Shown one piece after another: positions 1-6,272 of a stretch of DNA of 11,431 nt. The translations under genes and the position numbers were made by a program. The stretch's first letter is position 1; every line of letters starts with the position of its first letter. The notes under the pieces were generated by a model. That model did not search any database. It saw only the letters and a program-made list of their open reading frames with translations, and was not told where the DNA came from. The DNA is from RGIG5579 sp045531235 (GTDB lineage Bacteria; Bacillota; Clostridia; Oscillospirales; SIG627). The stretch is taken from assembly GCA_045531235.1 (NCBI GenBank), contig JAZSDQ010000073.1, positions 1-11,431 on the forward strand. Direction: 5' to 3'.

Positions 1-557
1 CCCTCTCAACGAGCTTCTTGCCTCCTATCCTTGCAGGTTTTGTTATGGCAGGTATTCTCGCAGCTACCATTTCTTCTTCCGACTCTTATCTTCTTATTGC
101 GGCATCTGCTTTTGCAAAAAATATTTTCCAGGGTGTTTGCAAAAAGAATGCTACCGATAAACAGGTAATGCTCGTTACCCGTATCACTCTTCTCGTTCTC
201 GCTCTCATTGGTGTTGTGATCGCTTTGGATGAAGACAGCGTCATTTTCCAGATTGTATCCTTTGCCTGGGCAGGCTTCGGCGCAACCTTCGGTCCTTTGA
301 TGATCTTCTCTCTGTTCTGGAAGCGCATTAATAAGGCAGGCGCCATTGCAGGTATGGTGGGGGGCGCAGGCATGGTATTCCTTTGGAAGCTTGCCATCTC
401 CCAAATCGGCGGCGTGTTTGCCATCTACGAGCTTCTCCCTGCATTTATCTTCTCTTCCCTTTGCATCGTTGTGGTTTCTCTTCTTACCAAGGCTCCCTCC
501 AAGGAGATCGAGGAAGATTTTGAAGCCGTTCGTACAGGAACCGTAGAGAACGCATAA
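1..557 (+). CDS. putP: Sodium/proline symporter, C-terminal fragment (5' end outside window)
   Basis: This is the last ~185 codons of a solute:sodium symporter. The reading frame is open from base 3, so the true start lies upstream. The product is an inner-membrane protein that imports proline with Na+. The fragment shows several hydrophobic helices. It also has an ISSSDS stretch (bases ~72-89) that matches the Ser-rich sodium-site helix of PutP, and the strongly PutP-like block FAWAGFGATFGP followed by SLFWKRINKAGAIAGM. After the last helix comes a short charged cytoplasmic tail (KEIEEDFEAV). Family membership is secure. Proline as substrate is inferred from the closeness to PutP over this C-terminal half; another SSS-family substrate cannot be excluded without the N-terminal half. 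A strong hairpin terminator follows the TAA stop directly, so this gene ends its transcription unit. Confidence 0.85.
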   Translation, partial: LSTSFLPPILAGFVMAGILAATISSSDSYLLIAASAFAKNIFQGVCKKNATDKQVMLVTRITLLVLALIGVVIALDEDSVIFQIVSFAWAGFGATFGPLMIFSLFWKRINKAGAIAGMVGGAGMVFLWKLAISQIGGVFAIYELLPAFIFSSLCIVVVSLLTKAPSKEIEEDFEAVRTGTVENA

Positions 558-570
558 AGATCGATCATGA

Positions 571-600
571 AAAAAGGACTTGCTTCGGCAAGTCCTTTTT
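571..600. terminator. Bidirectional intrinsic terminator between putP and the GNAT gene
   Basis: A 13-bp perfect stem (571-583 pairing with 588-600) is closed by a TTCG tetraloop. It is flanked by A5-6 on one side and T5 on the other, so it can act in both directions. It lies 14 bases after the putP stop and touches the stop codon of the convergent GNAT gene (599-601). Confidence 0.9.
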
Positions 601-1111
601 ATATTACCTTATACACTTTTTTGTACAAAAGATCTCTTATATTATCAAAATCTTCTTTGGAAAGGTCGGGGGAATCGGTCATGATCCTCAAGGGAATGGG
701 ATCTCGCCCTTCATCCATGGAAGGCTGCATATAAGGATAATCGTAAAAATAAAGCCCCATCCTTTCGTAAAAAGCAATGCGCTTCGTTGCTGTTTCGTTT
801 TCCGGAAGCTCTACTTCCAGACAAAAAGGACCTTTCTTTTCGTGAAAAAGACGGGAAAGCATTTCTTTTCCCAGACCTTTTCCCCTCAAATTATGCCTTA
901 CGGCAAAATGTTCAATAAAGGTTATTTTGCCCAAATCCCAAATAGCAAGAAAGCCTGCTAGCTTTCCGTGAATTTTTTCTCCGTACAGCTCATATTCAGG
1001 AAGGGATAAAAGCGCTTTTTGTTTTTCTCTGCCGCGGTATTCGTTTTTCGGAAAGGCTTCTTCCATAATGGAAAACATTTCGTCAAAATCTTCATTGTAA
1101 AGCCGTTCCAT
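599..1111 (-). CDS. GNAT family N-acetyltransferase
   Basis: A 170-residue cytoplasmic acetyltransferase of the GNAT superfamily, which transfers an acetyl group from acetyl-CoA to an amine. The acetyl-CoA pyrophosphate-binding motif is RGKGLG at residues 76-81, preceded by the beta-strand IEHFAV. The C-terminal FYERMG at 114-119 is the usual GNAT motif-B region. An open frame extends 17 codons further upstream, but the ATG at 1111 is chosen because a GGGAG ribosome binding site sits 7 bases before it and none fits the longer form. The gene follows the small ORF at 1155-1433 by 43 bases on the same strand, so the two are probably cotranscribed. The substrate cannot be read from the sequence. 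It resembles generic Firmicute GNATs rather than the short basic TacT-type toxins. Confidence 0.85.
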   Translation of the reverse strand: MERLYNEDFDEMFSIMEEAFPKNEYRGREKQKALLSLPEYELYGEKIHGKLAGFLAIWDLGKITFIEHFAVRHNLRGKGLGKEMLSRLFHEKKGPFCLEVELPENETATKRIAFYERMGLYFYDYPYMQPSMDEGRDPIPLRIMTDSPDLSKEDFDNIRDLLYKKVYKVI

Positions 1112-1154
1112 TTGTTCACTCCCTTTCCGTATCAATATATCACAAATGAAACTG

Positions 1155-1433
1155 TTATTCAAGAGGTAGCTCGTTTAGATCGTTTTCTTCGTATATCTCT
1201 TGTAATTGTTCCGGAAAGGTAAGCGTATCAGCCAAAATCGTGATAAAAGCCATACAAACTGTTTCCGAATATTCCGGATCTGTGATCATGCTCTTATAGC
1301 TTGTTTTTTCATCCTTGATTTCCTCTATGGAGATAGATATATGATCGTTCTTTTTTATCATGGAATAACGATAAAAAGCATCGCGAAATTTTCGGGTCCT
1401 GCGGAACAATACGCTCCGCTTTTTCTTTGCCAT
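1155..1433 (-). CDS. Small hypothetical protein, basic N-terminus and acidic C-terminus
   Basis: A 92-residue protein that I do not recognise. The first ~25 residues are strongly basic (KKKRS, RRTRKFR), and the last ~15 are acidic (EIYEENDLNE). There is no signal peptide or transmembrane segment. The middle holds a short hydrophobic stretch (CMAFITILADTL, around residues 63-74) that could be an amphipathic helix. The frame is open upstream to 1631, but the ATG at 1433 is preferred: AAGGAG lies 8 bases before it, and a well-formed promoter (1463-1491) sits between it and the upstream codons. It is the first gene of a likely two-gene unit with the GNAT acetyltransferase. The charge split suggests a nucleic-acid- or protein-binding adaptor, but this is only inference. 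Confidence 0.6.
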   Translation of the reverse strand: MAKKKRSVLFRRTRKFRDAFYRYSMIKKNDHISISIEEIKDEKTSYKSMITDPEYSETVCMAFITILADTLTFPEQLQEIYEENDLNELPLE

Positions 1434-1462
1434 TTTCTTTTCTCCTTGTTTGATGTTACAAC

Positions 1463-1491
1463 AGTATAGCCACGGAAAAAGCAAATTGCAA
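1463..1491 (-). promoter_or_regulatory. Sigma-A promoter for the small ORF-GNAT unit
   Basis: Read on the minus strand, a -35 box TTGCAA (1486-1491) and a -10 box TATACT (1463-1468) are separated by 17 bases. The expected start is about 20 bases before the ribosome binding site of the 92-residue ORF. Both boxes are close to consensus and the spacing is ideal. Confidence 0.75.
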
Positions 1492-1761
1492 GAGGGGGAA
1501 AATCTTGGTTTTCCGCTCTTTTTGTGCAAAAAAGAGAGGGAAGTTGACAATAAAAAAATTTCGTTCAAAAACAGCTGAAAAACAATTGCTTTTTCGCTGC
1601 AAAAAAAATATTTCATGTATTTTTTAGTCAAAAGAATGAATAACCGTTAAAAAATATACAATTGATATGCTTGTTTTTGAATAAAAATAAAATTATATGC
1701 ATTTTCACGGAAATTTTTGTTGAAATTTACCAATAAGGATTCTGGCTTTTATTCGTTTGAT

Positions 1762-1790
1762 TTGACAAAGAAGTGATCAACCGATATAAT
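1762..1790 (+). promoter_or_regulatory. Perfect-consensus sigma-A promoter for the CARF-nuclease gene
   Basis: TTGACA (1762-1767) and TATAAT (1785-1790) are separated by exactly 17 bases. This matches the housekeeping consensus at all twelve positions. The predicted transcript starts around 1797 and carries a purine-rich ribosome binding site (AAAGGAAAGG, 1801-1810) before the ATG at 1820. A loose TTGAT/ATCAA inverted repeat (1757-1761 and 1776-1780) overlaps the -35 box and might be an operator, but it is weak. Confidence 0.9.
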
Positions 1791-1819
1791 AAAATCAGAA
1801 AAAGGAAAGGAAAAGCGGT

Positions 1820-2992
1820 ATGAAGCGGGTACTGATTGAGTTTTATTCGGGAAGAACACCGGAAAATCTCATATCTCTTTTAAAAGAGCGTTACGATGAG
1901 ATCCTGTTTTACGTATTAAAAGGTAAAACGGCTCCTACGGAAAGAGACCGACAGAATTTATCTGATGTGGTGGAAGAGATCCTTGGAGTCCGCCCCGCTT
2001 TTCGTGTTCTTGGGAAATTGGATATTCCCTCTATTTTGAATATCTTTCCACGCATTTTACCTAACCATATTTACGAAGTTGATATTACAGGAGGCAATGA
2101 AAGCTTTATTGCCGCAGCAGGCATTTGGCAGGAGAGAGCAGAAAAAGGTAAGGTTTTTCTTCATCAGTATGATGTAAAAAAAGGAGAACTCCTTTACCGC
2201 CACCCTGCAAGTTTTGAAAAGAATGACTGCTTCCCGTATTATCTTTCTGCCCCTCAGCTTCTCAGCCTTAGTGGAACACCGCCCATTTCCGCGCCTCAAT
2301 ACAATTTCAGCTATAGCCCTATGCGGGAGGAGATTCTTCGCCTCTGGAGTGCAGTGAAGCCCTGTCTGAAGGATTGGAATACCTTCTGTTCTCTTCAGTC
2401 AAGAAATGCTTCTGTCAAAGAAAAGAGAATTGATCAGAAGCCGGGCCATCGGGAATTGTTTTTCCGCGTGTACCGCCGTTTGCAGGCAGCTAAGATTGCA
2501 GGGAACGAGCGCCGCCTTATTGAAAACGGAAAAGAGTATATGCTTTTTGATCTTTTTGTTGACCGCTCGGCCCTTTTTCTTTATGACAAGGCGGGAACAC
2601 TTCTTGAAATGTATGCAGCTCTTGCCGCTTATGATGCTGGGGTATTTCACGATATTAGGGTTGGCGTGACATTGGATTGGAACGGTATTGCATCGCCCTA
2701 TTGGCAGCCGGATCCCCGAAATGAAATTGATCTGATTCTTATGCATGAAAATCTGCCTGTTCTTGCCAGCTGCAAGAATACAGAGCCCAGTAATGATTTC
2801 CTCTATGAGATTATGACTATGTCCCGACATTACGGAGGCTTTTTCTCAACCCCTATGCTGTTTTCTTCTCGTGCCGCTTCCTCAACCGTTCGACAACGAG
2901 CCAAAGAAATGGAGATCATTCTCATTGATGGAATCGCCCGAATGGATTTTCAGCGCCTGACACAAAAGATCCGCAAGCTTTTTCAAAAATAA
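1820..2992 (+). CDS. Card1/Can2-like CARF-domain nuclease (DUF1887 family), no CRISPR locus nearby
   Basis: A 390-residue cytoplasmic protein with the layout of Card1/Can2. Residues ~1-150 form a Rossmann-like CARF domain: MKRVLIEFYS is the first strand, and DITGG at 88-92 is the ligand-binding motif seen in CARF sensors of cyclic oligoadenylates. A linker of ~60 residues follows. The C-terminal PD-(D/E)xK-like domain (~205-390) carries LLEMY (E263), the strand RVGVTLDW, NEID at 301-304 and SCKN at 317-320. Known Card1/Can2 enzymes are activated by cyclic tetra-adenylate from type III CRISPR complexes and cut nucleic acid. Here the gene is monocistronic between its own promoter and terminator, with no cas gene in the window. 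The residue two before the catalytic lysine is Ser (S317) instead of the usual acidic residue. Family assignment is confident; cA4 sensing and catalysis are inferred. Confidence 0.85.
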   Translation: MKRVLIEFYSGRTPENLISLLKERYDEILFYVLKGKTAPTERDRQNLSDVVEEILGVRPAFRVLGKLDIPSILNIFPRILPNHIYEVDITGGNESFIAAAGIWQERAEKGKVFLHQYDVKKGELLYRHPASFEKNDCFPYYLSAPQLLSLSGTPPISAPQYNFSYSPMREEILRLWSAVKPCLKDWNTFCSLQSRNASVKEKRIDQKPGHRELFFRVYRRLQAAKIAGNERRLIENGKEYMLFDLFVDRSALFLYDKAGTLLEMYAALAAYDAGVFHDIRVGVTLDWNGIASPYWQPDPRNEIDLILMHENLPVLASCKNTEPSNDFLYEIMTMSRHYGGFFSTPMLFSSRAASSTVRQRAKEMEIILIDGIARMDFQRLTQKIRKLFQK

Positions 2993-3020
2993 AAGAGCCG
3001 AAAAGCTCTTTTATTTTTTT
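2988..3020 (+). terminator. Intrinsic terminator after the CARF-nuclease gene
   Basis: A ten- to eleven-bp stem (2988-2998 with 3005-3015) and a CGAAAA loop are followed by a T-rich tail. The hairpin overlaps the TAA stop codon (2990-2992), so transcription ends right after this single gene. Confidence 0.85.
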
Positions 3021-3176
3021 ATTCAACAAAGGGAGAAATTTTGCAAATAATGGCAAACAAAGTGAAAAACGAACTTAAAATAATAAACGGAAAAATCATA
3101 TTTGATAAATATAATTTATAAAAAATAGAGATACAATTTAAATATTTTGAATTTAGATGAAGTTTATTTAATCTTA

Positions 3177-3205
3177 TTTACAAAATGATTTGACCGTGGT
3201 ATTCT
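3177..3205 (+). promoter_or_regulatory. Sigma-A promoter for aspA
   Basis: TTTACA (3177-3182) and TATTCT (3200-3205) have a 17-base spacer and sit in a very AT-rich stretch. The implied leader is ~34 bases long, ending in a strong GGGAGG ribosome binding site (3234-3239), which leaves no room for a riboswitch. The bases from ~3021 to 3176 are AT-rich and show no convincing gene. Confidence 0.65.
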
Positions 3206-3245
3206 CAAAACAAGATCAATAAAAAATGATTTTGGGAGGCGCCTT

Positions 3246-4622
3246 ATGAAGTATCGTATTGAAGCAGATTCCATCGGTAAAAAAGAAGTTCCTGTGGATG
3301 CCTATTACGGTGTTCAATCCTTGCGAGGTCAAGAGAATTTTCAGATTACCGGTCTGAGATTGCTTCCGGAATTCATCAATTCCTTAGCAGAGATCAAAAA
3401 GACCTGTGCCATTTGCAACTATAATGTAGGCGAACTGAACGAAAAGCGTCGCGATGCCATCATTCAGGCTTGCGATGAAATCCTTTCGGGAAAGCTTCAC
3501 GATCAGTTTATTTGCGATCCCATTCAGGGCGGTGCAGGTACCACTGCAAATATGAATGCCAACGAGGTTATTGCCAATCGTGCCATTGAGATCCTTGGTG
3601 GCGAAAAAGGCGATTATTCTATCGTTCATCCCAACGATCACGTCAACCGTTCTCAATCTACCAACGACGTTATTCCCACGGCGGCAAAAATGACCACCGT
3701 AAAGCTTTTGAGAAAGGCTTTGATTCAGGTAGAGCGTCTTCGCGATGCTCTTTCGGAAAAAGCCACGGAATTTCACGATATTATTAAAATGGGTAGAACG
3801 CAGATGCAGGATGCCGTGCCCATTCGCTTAGGCGCAGAGTTCGGCGCATACAGCAAGGCCATTAGCCGTGATCTGGAAAGAATGAGGACTGCGCTTCACG
3901 AAATGTATTCCGTAAACCTTGGCGGTACTGCCGTAGGCACAGCGCTGAATACCAATCCCGATTACGTCAAAGCATTAGCGCCTACACTTGCTCAGATTTC
4001 CGGTATTCCTCTTACGAAGGCAGATGATCTTGTTGACGGAACCCAGAATCTCGACTCTTTTGCTTATGTTTCTTCTACATTGAAGACTTGTGCGGTATCT
4101 TGCTCTAAAATGGCCAATGACTTCCGCTTGATGTCTTCCGGCCCTCGTTGCGGTTTTGAGGAGATCAATCTTCCTCCCAAGCAGAATGGTTCTTCCATTA
4201 TGCCCGGTAAGGTAAATCCTGTGATCCCCGAGGTTATGAGCCAGGCTTCGTTTGCCATTATCGGAAACGATCTTACGATTACCATGGCAGCAGAAGCAGG
4301 TCAGTTGGAACTGAATTATGCCGAGCCGGTTTTGTATCACAAATTGTTTGAATCCATTATCGCTTTGACAGGTGCCGTTCAGACCTTGACTGATAACTGC
4401 GTGGTAGGTATTACTGCAAACGAAGAGCGTTGCCGCGAGCTTGTGGAAGGCTCGGTAGGTATTATTACTGCCATTTGCCCCAAGGTCGGGTATAAAAAAT
4501 CTGCAGATATTGCAAAAGACGCCATCAAGAGCGGTAAGAGCGTCCGTGATGTATTGAAAAAAGAAAATATTCTCAGTGATGACGAGATCAATAAAATCCT
4601 TGATCCTGAAACTATGGTATAA
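3246..4622 (+). CDS. aspA: Aspartate ammonia-lyase (aspartase)
   Basis: A 458-residue enzyme of the fumarase/aspartase superfamily that reversibly splits L-aspartate into fumarate and ammonia in the cytoplasm. The superfamily signature GSSIMPGKVNP is at residues 315-325, with the catalytic serine in its SS pair. Other conserved blocks are QGGAGTTANMNANEV (94-108), HPNDHVNRSQSTNDV (128-142) and GTAVGTALN (227-235). Aspartase is preferred over class II fumarase because of the N-terminal DSIGKKEVPVDAYYGVQSLR block, the ANMNANEV variant and MGRTQMQDAVP. After KVNP comes VIPEV as in AspA, not the TQCE of FumC. The length is typical, and the ATG has GGGAGG six bases upstream. It is a single-gene unit with its own promoter and terminator. 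A likely role is aspartate catabolism or supply of fumarate as an electron sink. Confidence 0.93.
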   Translation: MKYRIEADSIGKKEVPVDAYYGVQSLRGQENFQITGLRLLPEFINSLAEIKKTCAICNYNVGELNEKRRDAIIQACDEILSGKLHDQFICDPIQGGAGTTANMNANEVIANRAIEILGGEKGDYSIVHPNDHVNRSQSTNDVIPTAAKMTTVKLLRKALIQVERLRDALSEKATEFHDIIKMGRTQMQDAVPIRLGAEFGAYSKAISRDLERMRTALHEMYSVNLGGTAVGTALNTNPDYVKALAPTLAQISGIPLTKADDLVDGTQNLDSFAYVSSTLKTCAVSCSKMANDFRLMSSGPRCGFEEINLPPKQNGSSIMPGKVNPVIPEVMSQASFAIIGNDLTITMAAEAGQLELNYAEPVLYHKLFESIIALTGAVQTLTDNCVVGITANEERCRELVEGSVGIITAICPKVGYKKSADIAKDAIKSGKSVRDVLKKENILSDDEINKILDPETMV

Positions 4623-4650
4623 AAAAGAGCCTCTTCGGAGGCTCTTTTTT
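4621..4650 (+). terminator. Intrinsic terminator after aspA
   Basis: A 13-bp perfect stem (4621-4633 with 4638-4650) has a TTCG tetraloop and ends in six T residues, beginning at the aspA stop codon. It separates aspA from the methionine operon. Confidence 0.92.
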
Positions 4651-4679
4651 ATAGAATTTGAAAAAAACAAAAGCCGTAC

Positions 4680-4708
4680 TTGATTCCTTTATGATTTGGT
4701 TATATAAT
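4680..4708 (+). promoter_or_regulatory. Sigma-A promoter for the metF-metH operon
   Basis: TTGATT (4680-4685) and a perfect TATAAT (4703-4708) are spaced 17 bases apart. The implied leader is only ~20-25 bases before the metF ATG at 4738. It contains an AGAAGGA ribosome binding site (4724-4730) and has no space for a SAM riboswitch, T-box or cobalamin riboswitch. Confidence 0.8.
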
Positions 4709-4720
4709 GAAATAAACCAA
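4696..4720. repeat. Inverted repeat over the -10 box of the metF promoter, possible operator
   Basis: TTGGTT (4696-4701) and AACCAA (4715-4720) form perfect 6-base arms around a 13-base AT-rich centre that contains the -10 box. The position would suit a repressor blocking the promoter. The arms are short and could be chance in AT-rich DNA, so the operator role is only a suggestion. Confidence 0.3.
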
Positions 4721-4737
4721 AAAAGAAGGAAAACGAA

Positions 4738-5616
4738 ATGAAAATCATTGACCAACTTGGAAAAAATGCGCTGACCCTTTCTTTTGAAGTGTTTCCGCCC
4801 AAAACGGATTCTGCTTTTGAAAGCGTAAAGAATGCTACAAGAGAGATCGCAAAGCTTTCTCCCTTATTTATGAGCGTTACCTACGGTGCAGGCGGCGGTA
4901 CCAGCCAATATACGCTGGATATGGCAAAAGAGATCAAGGAGAATTACGGTGTGCCTTCCGTGGCGCATCTTACCTGTGTTTCCTCTACCAAGGAAACGGT
5001 CCTTCAAAGAATCAAGGACATTCGCGCCGCAGGGATTCAGAACGTTATGGCACTTCGCGGCGATATTCCTTCAGATATGCAGAATGCAGACCGAAGCGCT
5101 TGGAATTACCGTCACGCCATTCAGCTTGTTCGCGAGCTTAAGGAAGCAGATGCCGATTTTTGTATCGGCGGCGCCTGCTATCCCGAGGTGCACCCCGAAA
5201 GCAAAAATCAGAAGGAAGATATTTTCTACCTTAAGGAAAAGGTAGAGGCAGGCTGTGATTTTCTCACCACGCAGATGTTTTTTGATAATAATCTTCTGTA
5301 TAATTTCCTTTACAAAATCCGTGAGGCAGGGATCACCGTCCCCGTCATTCCCGGTGTAATGCCCATTACCAATGCCAATCAGGTAGAGCGTGCCGTAAAG
5401 CTTTCCGGTTCCTTTATGCCCCAAAGGTTTAAAAGCCTTGTGGATAAATTCGGCTCGGATCCCGATGCCATGAAGCAAGCGGGCATTGCCTATGCCACCG
5501 ATCAGATCATTGATCTGTTTGCCAACGGTATTACCAATGTTCACGTGTATTCCATGAATAAACCGGACGTTGCTGAAAAGATTCGCGCCAATCTTTCGGA
5601 TATTTTGGGAAAATGA
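4738..5616 (+). CDS. metF: 5,10-methylenetetrahydrofolate reductase
   Basis: A 292-residue flavoenzyme that reduces 5,10-methylene-tetrahydrofolate to 5-methyltetrahydrofolate, the methyl donor for the MetH encoded two genes downstream. It shows the TIM-barrel MetF blocks in order: FEVFPPKT (16-23, with the conserved Glu), SVTYGAGGGTS, HLTCVSSTKE, NVMALRGDIP, the CYPEVHPES segment, TTQMFFDN, and PVIPGVMPI near the last third. The length is normal for bacterial MetF and there is no N-terminal extension. The ATG follows AGAAGGA. Its TGA stop overlaps the ATG of the next gene as ATGA, indicating translational coupling with the MetH reactivation protein. The electron donor (NADH, NADPH or ferredoxin) cannot be told from sequence alone. 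Confidence 0.95.
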   Translation: MKIIDQLGKNALTLSFEVFPPKTDSAFESVKNATREIAKLSPLFMSVTYGAGGGTSQYTLDMAKEIKENYGVPSVAHLTCVSSTKETVLQRIKDIRAAGIQNVMALRGDIPSDMQNADRSAWNYRHAIQLVRELKEADADFCIGGACYPEVHPESKNQKEDIFYLKEKVEAGCDFLTTQMFFDNNLLYNFLYKIREAGITVPVIPGVMPITNANQVERAVKLSGSFMPQRFKSLVDKFGSDPDAMKQAGIAYATDQIIDLFANGITNVHVYSMNKPDVAEKIRANLSDILGK

Positions 5617-6272
5617 ATTCCTTTGTAATTACGGAAAGTTTTTCACCTCCGCCTTTTTGCAAAAAAGAGATCCTTCGCTATGCAGGCTGTAAAACGGAAG
5701 ATCCGCAGATCTTGCAGCTGATGGAGGAGTGCATGGACGAAGCGTCGGAAAAGCTTTGCTATCGCGTGTGCTACCGCAAGGTTCCTGTTTCCATCCATGA
5801 AAATACCGTAACGCTGGGCACCGTTTCGTTTAGATCTTCCTCTCTTGCAAAAAATCTTCGGAATTGCAAGGAAGCAATGATCTTTGCCGCTACGGTAGGA
5901 GTGGCAATGGATCGCCTGATTGCAAAATACGGTCATCTTTCTCCGTCCAAGGCCGTGCTTTTTCAGGCCATTGGCGCAGAACGCATTGAAGCCTTGTGCG
6001 ATGCTTTTTGCTCCGAAATTTCTGAGAAAGAAAAAACAAATCTTGTTCCTCGTTTCAGTCCCGGTTACGGAGATCTTCCTTTGGCATCGCAAAAGGATAT
6101 TTTTGCTGTCTTAGAGTGCGAAAAAAGAATAGGACTGACTCTTAATAACAGCCTTTTAATGTCCCCCTCAAAATCAGTGACCGCCGTTGTAGGCCTTGGC
6201 GGTGATCATAAAAAAGTGAACAAATGCAGCACCTGTAATCTTGCAGACTGCATATACCGAGGTATATTATGA
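5613..6272 (+). CDS. Free-standing methionine synthase reactivation-domain protein
   Basis: A 219-residue protein equivalent to the C-terminal activation domain of full-length MetH. That domain binds S-adenosylmethionine and lets oxidised cob(II)alamin be reduced and remethylated. The key block is RFSPGY at residues 147-152, followed by GDLPLASQKDIF, IGLTLNNSLLMSPSKSV and VVGLG. This corresponds to the R-x-x-P-G-Y SAM-binding region and the helix/strand order of the MetH activation domain. The C-terminus ends in a CX2CX4C cluster (C205, C208, C213), which the E. coli domain lacks and which could bind a metal or an Fe-S centre. It overlaps metF and metH by four bases (ATGA) at either end. This fits a stoichiometric partner of the downstream MetH, which lacks this domain. 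Assignment by family is confident; the cysteine role is inferred. Confidence 0.88.
   Translation: MNSFVITESFSPPPFCKKEILRYAGCKTEDPQILQLMEECMDEASEKLCYRVCYRKVPVSIHENTVTLGTVSFRSSSLAKNLRNCKEAMIFAATVGVAMDRLIAKYGHLSPSKAVLFQAIGAERIEALCDAFCSEISEKEKTNLVPRFSPGYGDLPLASQKDIFAVLECEKRIGLTLNNSLLMSPSKSVTAVVGLGGDHKKVNKCSTCNLADCIYRGIL

Larger units (their letters stand above)
1434..1819. other. AT-rich intergenic region with divergent promoters
   Basis: These 386 bases separate two divergent units. The minus-strand promoter (1463-1491) is at one end and the plus-strand promoter (1762-1790) at the other. The ~270 bases between them are very AT-rich, with many A and T tracts. They contain an isolated TTGACA at 1544-1549 without a -10 partner, and a weak AT-rich inverted repeat (1516-1523 with 1529-1536). 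I see no gene, tRNA, CRISPR repeat or riboswitch here. The A-tracts could act as UP elements or bend the DNA. Confidence 0.6.

Noticed and set aside
599..1433. Small ORF followed by GNAT as a TacAT-like toxin-antitoxin pair
   Set aside because: The gene order fits, but the small protein shows no ribbon-helix-helix or other antitoxin DNA-binding pattern that I recognise. The GNAT resembles general acidic/neutral Firmicute acetyltransferases rather than short tRNA-acetylating toxins, and the genes are 43 bases apart with no overlap.
1544..1549. Isolated TTGACA in the intergenic region as a second promoter
   Set aside because: No acceptable -10 hexamer occurs 16-18 bases downstream, and a better promoter sits directly before the gene.
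1434..1631. N-terminal extension of the small minus-strand ORF up to 1631
   Set aside because: The extra 66 codons cover the promoter and a low-complexity AT-rich stretch. The internal ATG at 1433 has the proper ribosome binding site.
3041..3121. Tiny ORF (23-26 codons) just after the CARF-nuclease terminator, with a GGGAG upstream of a TTG codon
   Set aside because: It lies in very AT-rich DNA and lacks a convincing promoter. The better ATG is 14 bases from the GGGAG, and the encoded peptide is low-complexity and basic. Chance is the simpler explanation.
1434..3245. CRISPR array or type III cas remnants around the CARF nuclease
   Set aside because: I looked for regularly spaced direct repeats and for Cas-like proteins on both strands and found none. 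The intergenic regions hold only AT-rich tracts and promoters.
3246..4622. Class II fumarase instead of aspartase
   Set aside because: The two families share the GSSIMPxKVNP signature, but the residues after it (VIPEV) and the ANMNANEV and MGRTQMQDAVP blocks follow aspartase, and the FumC TQCE and TxxMPxK context is absent.
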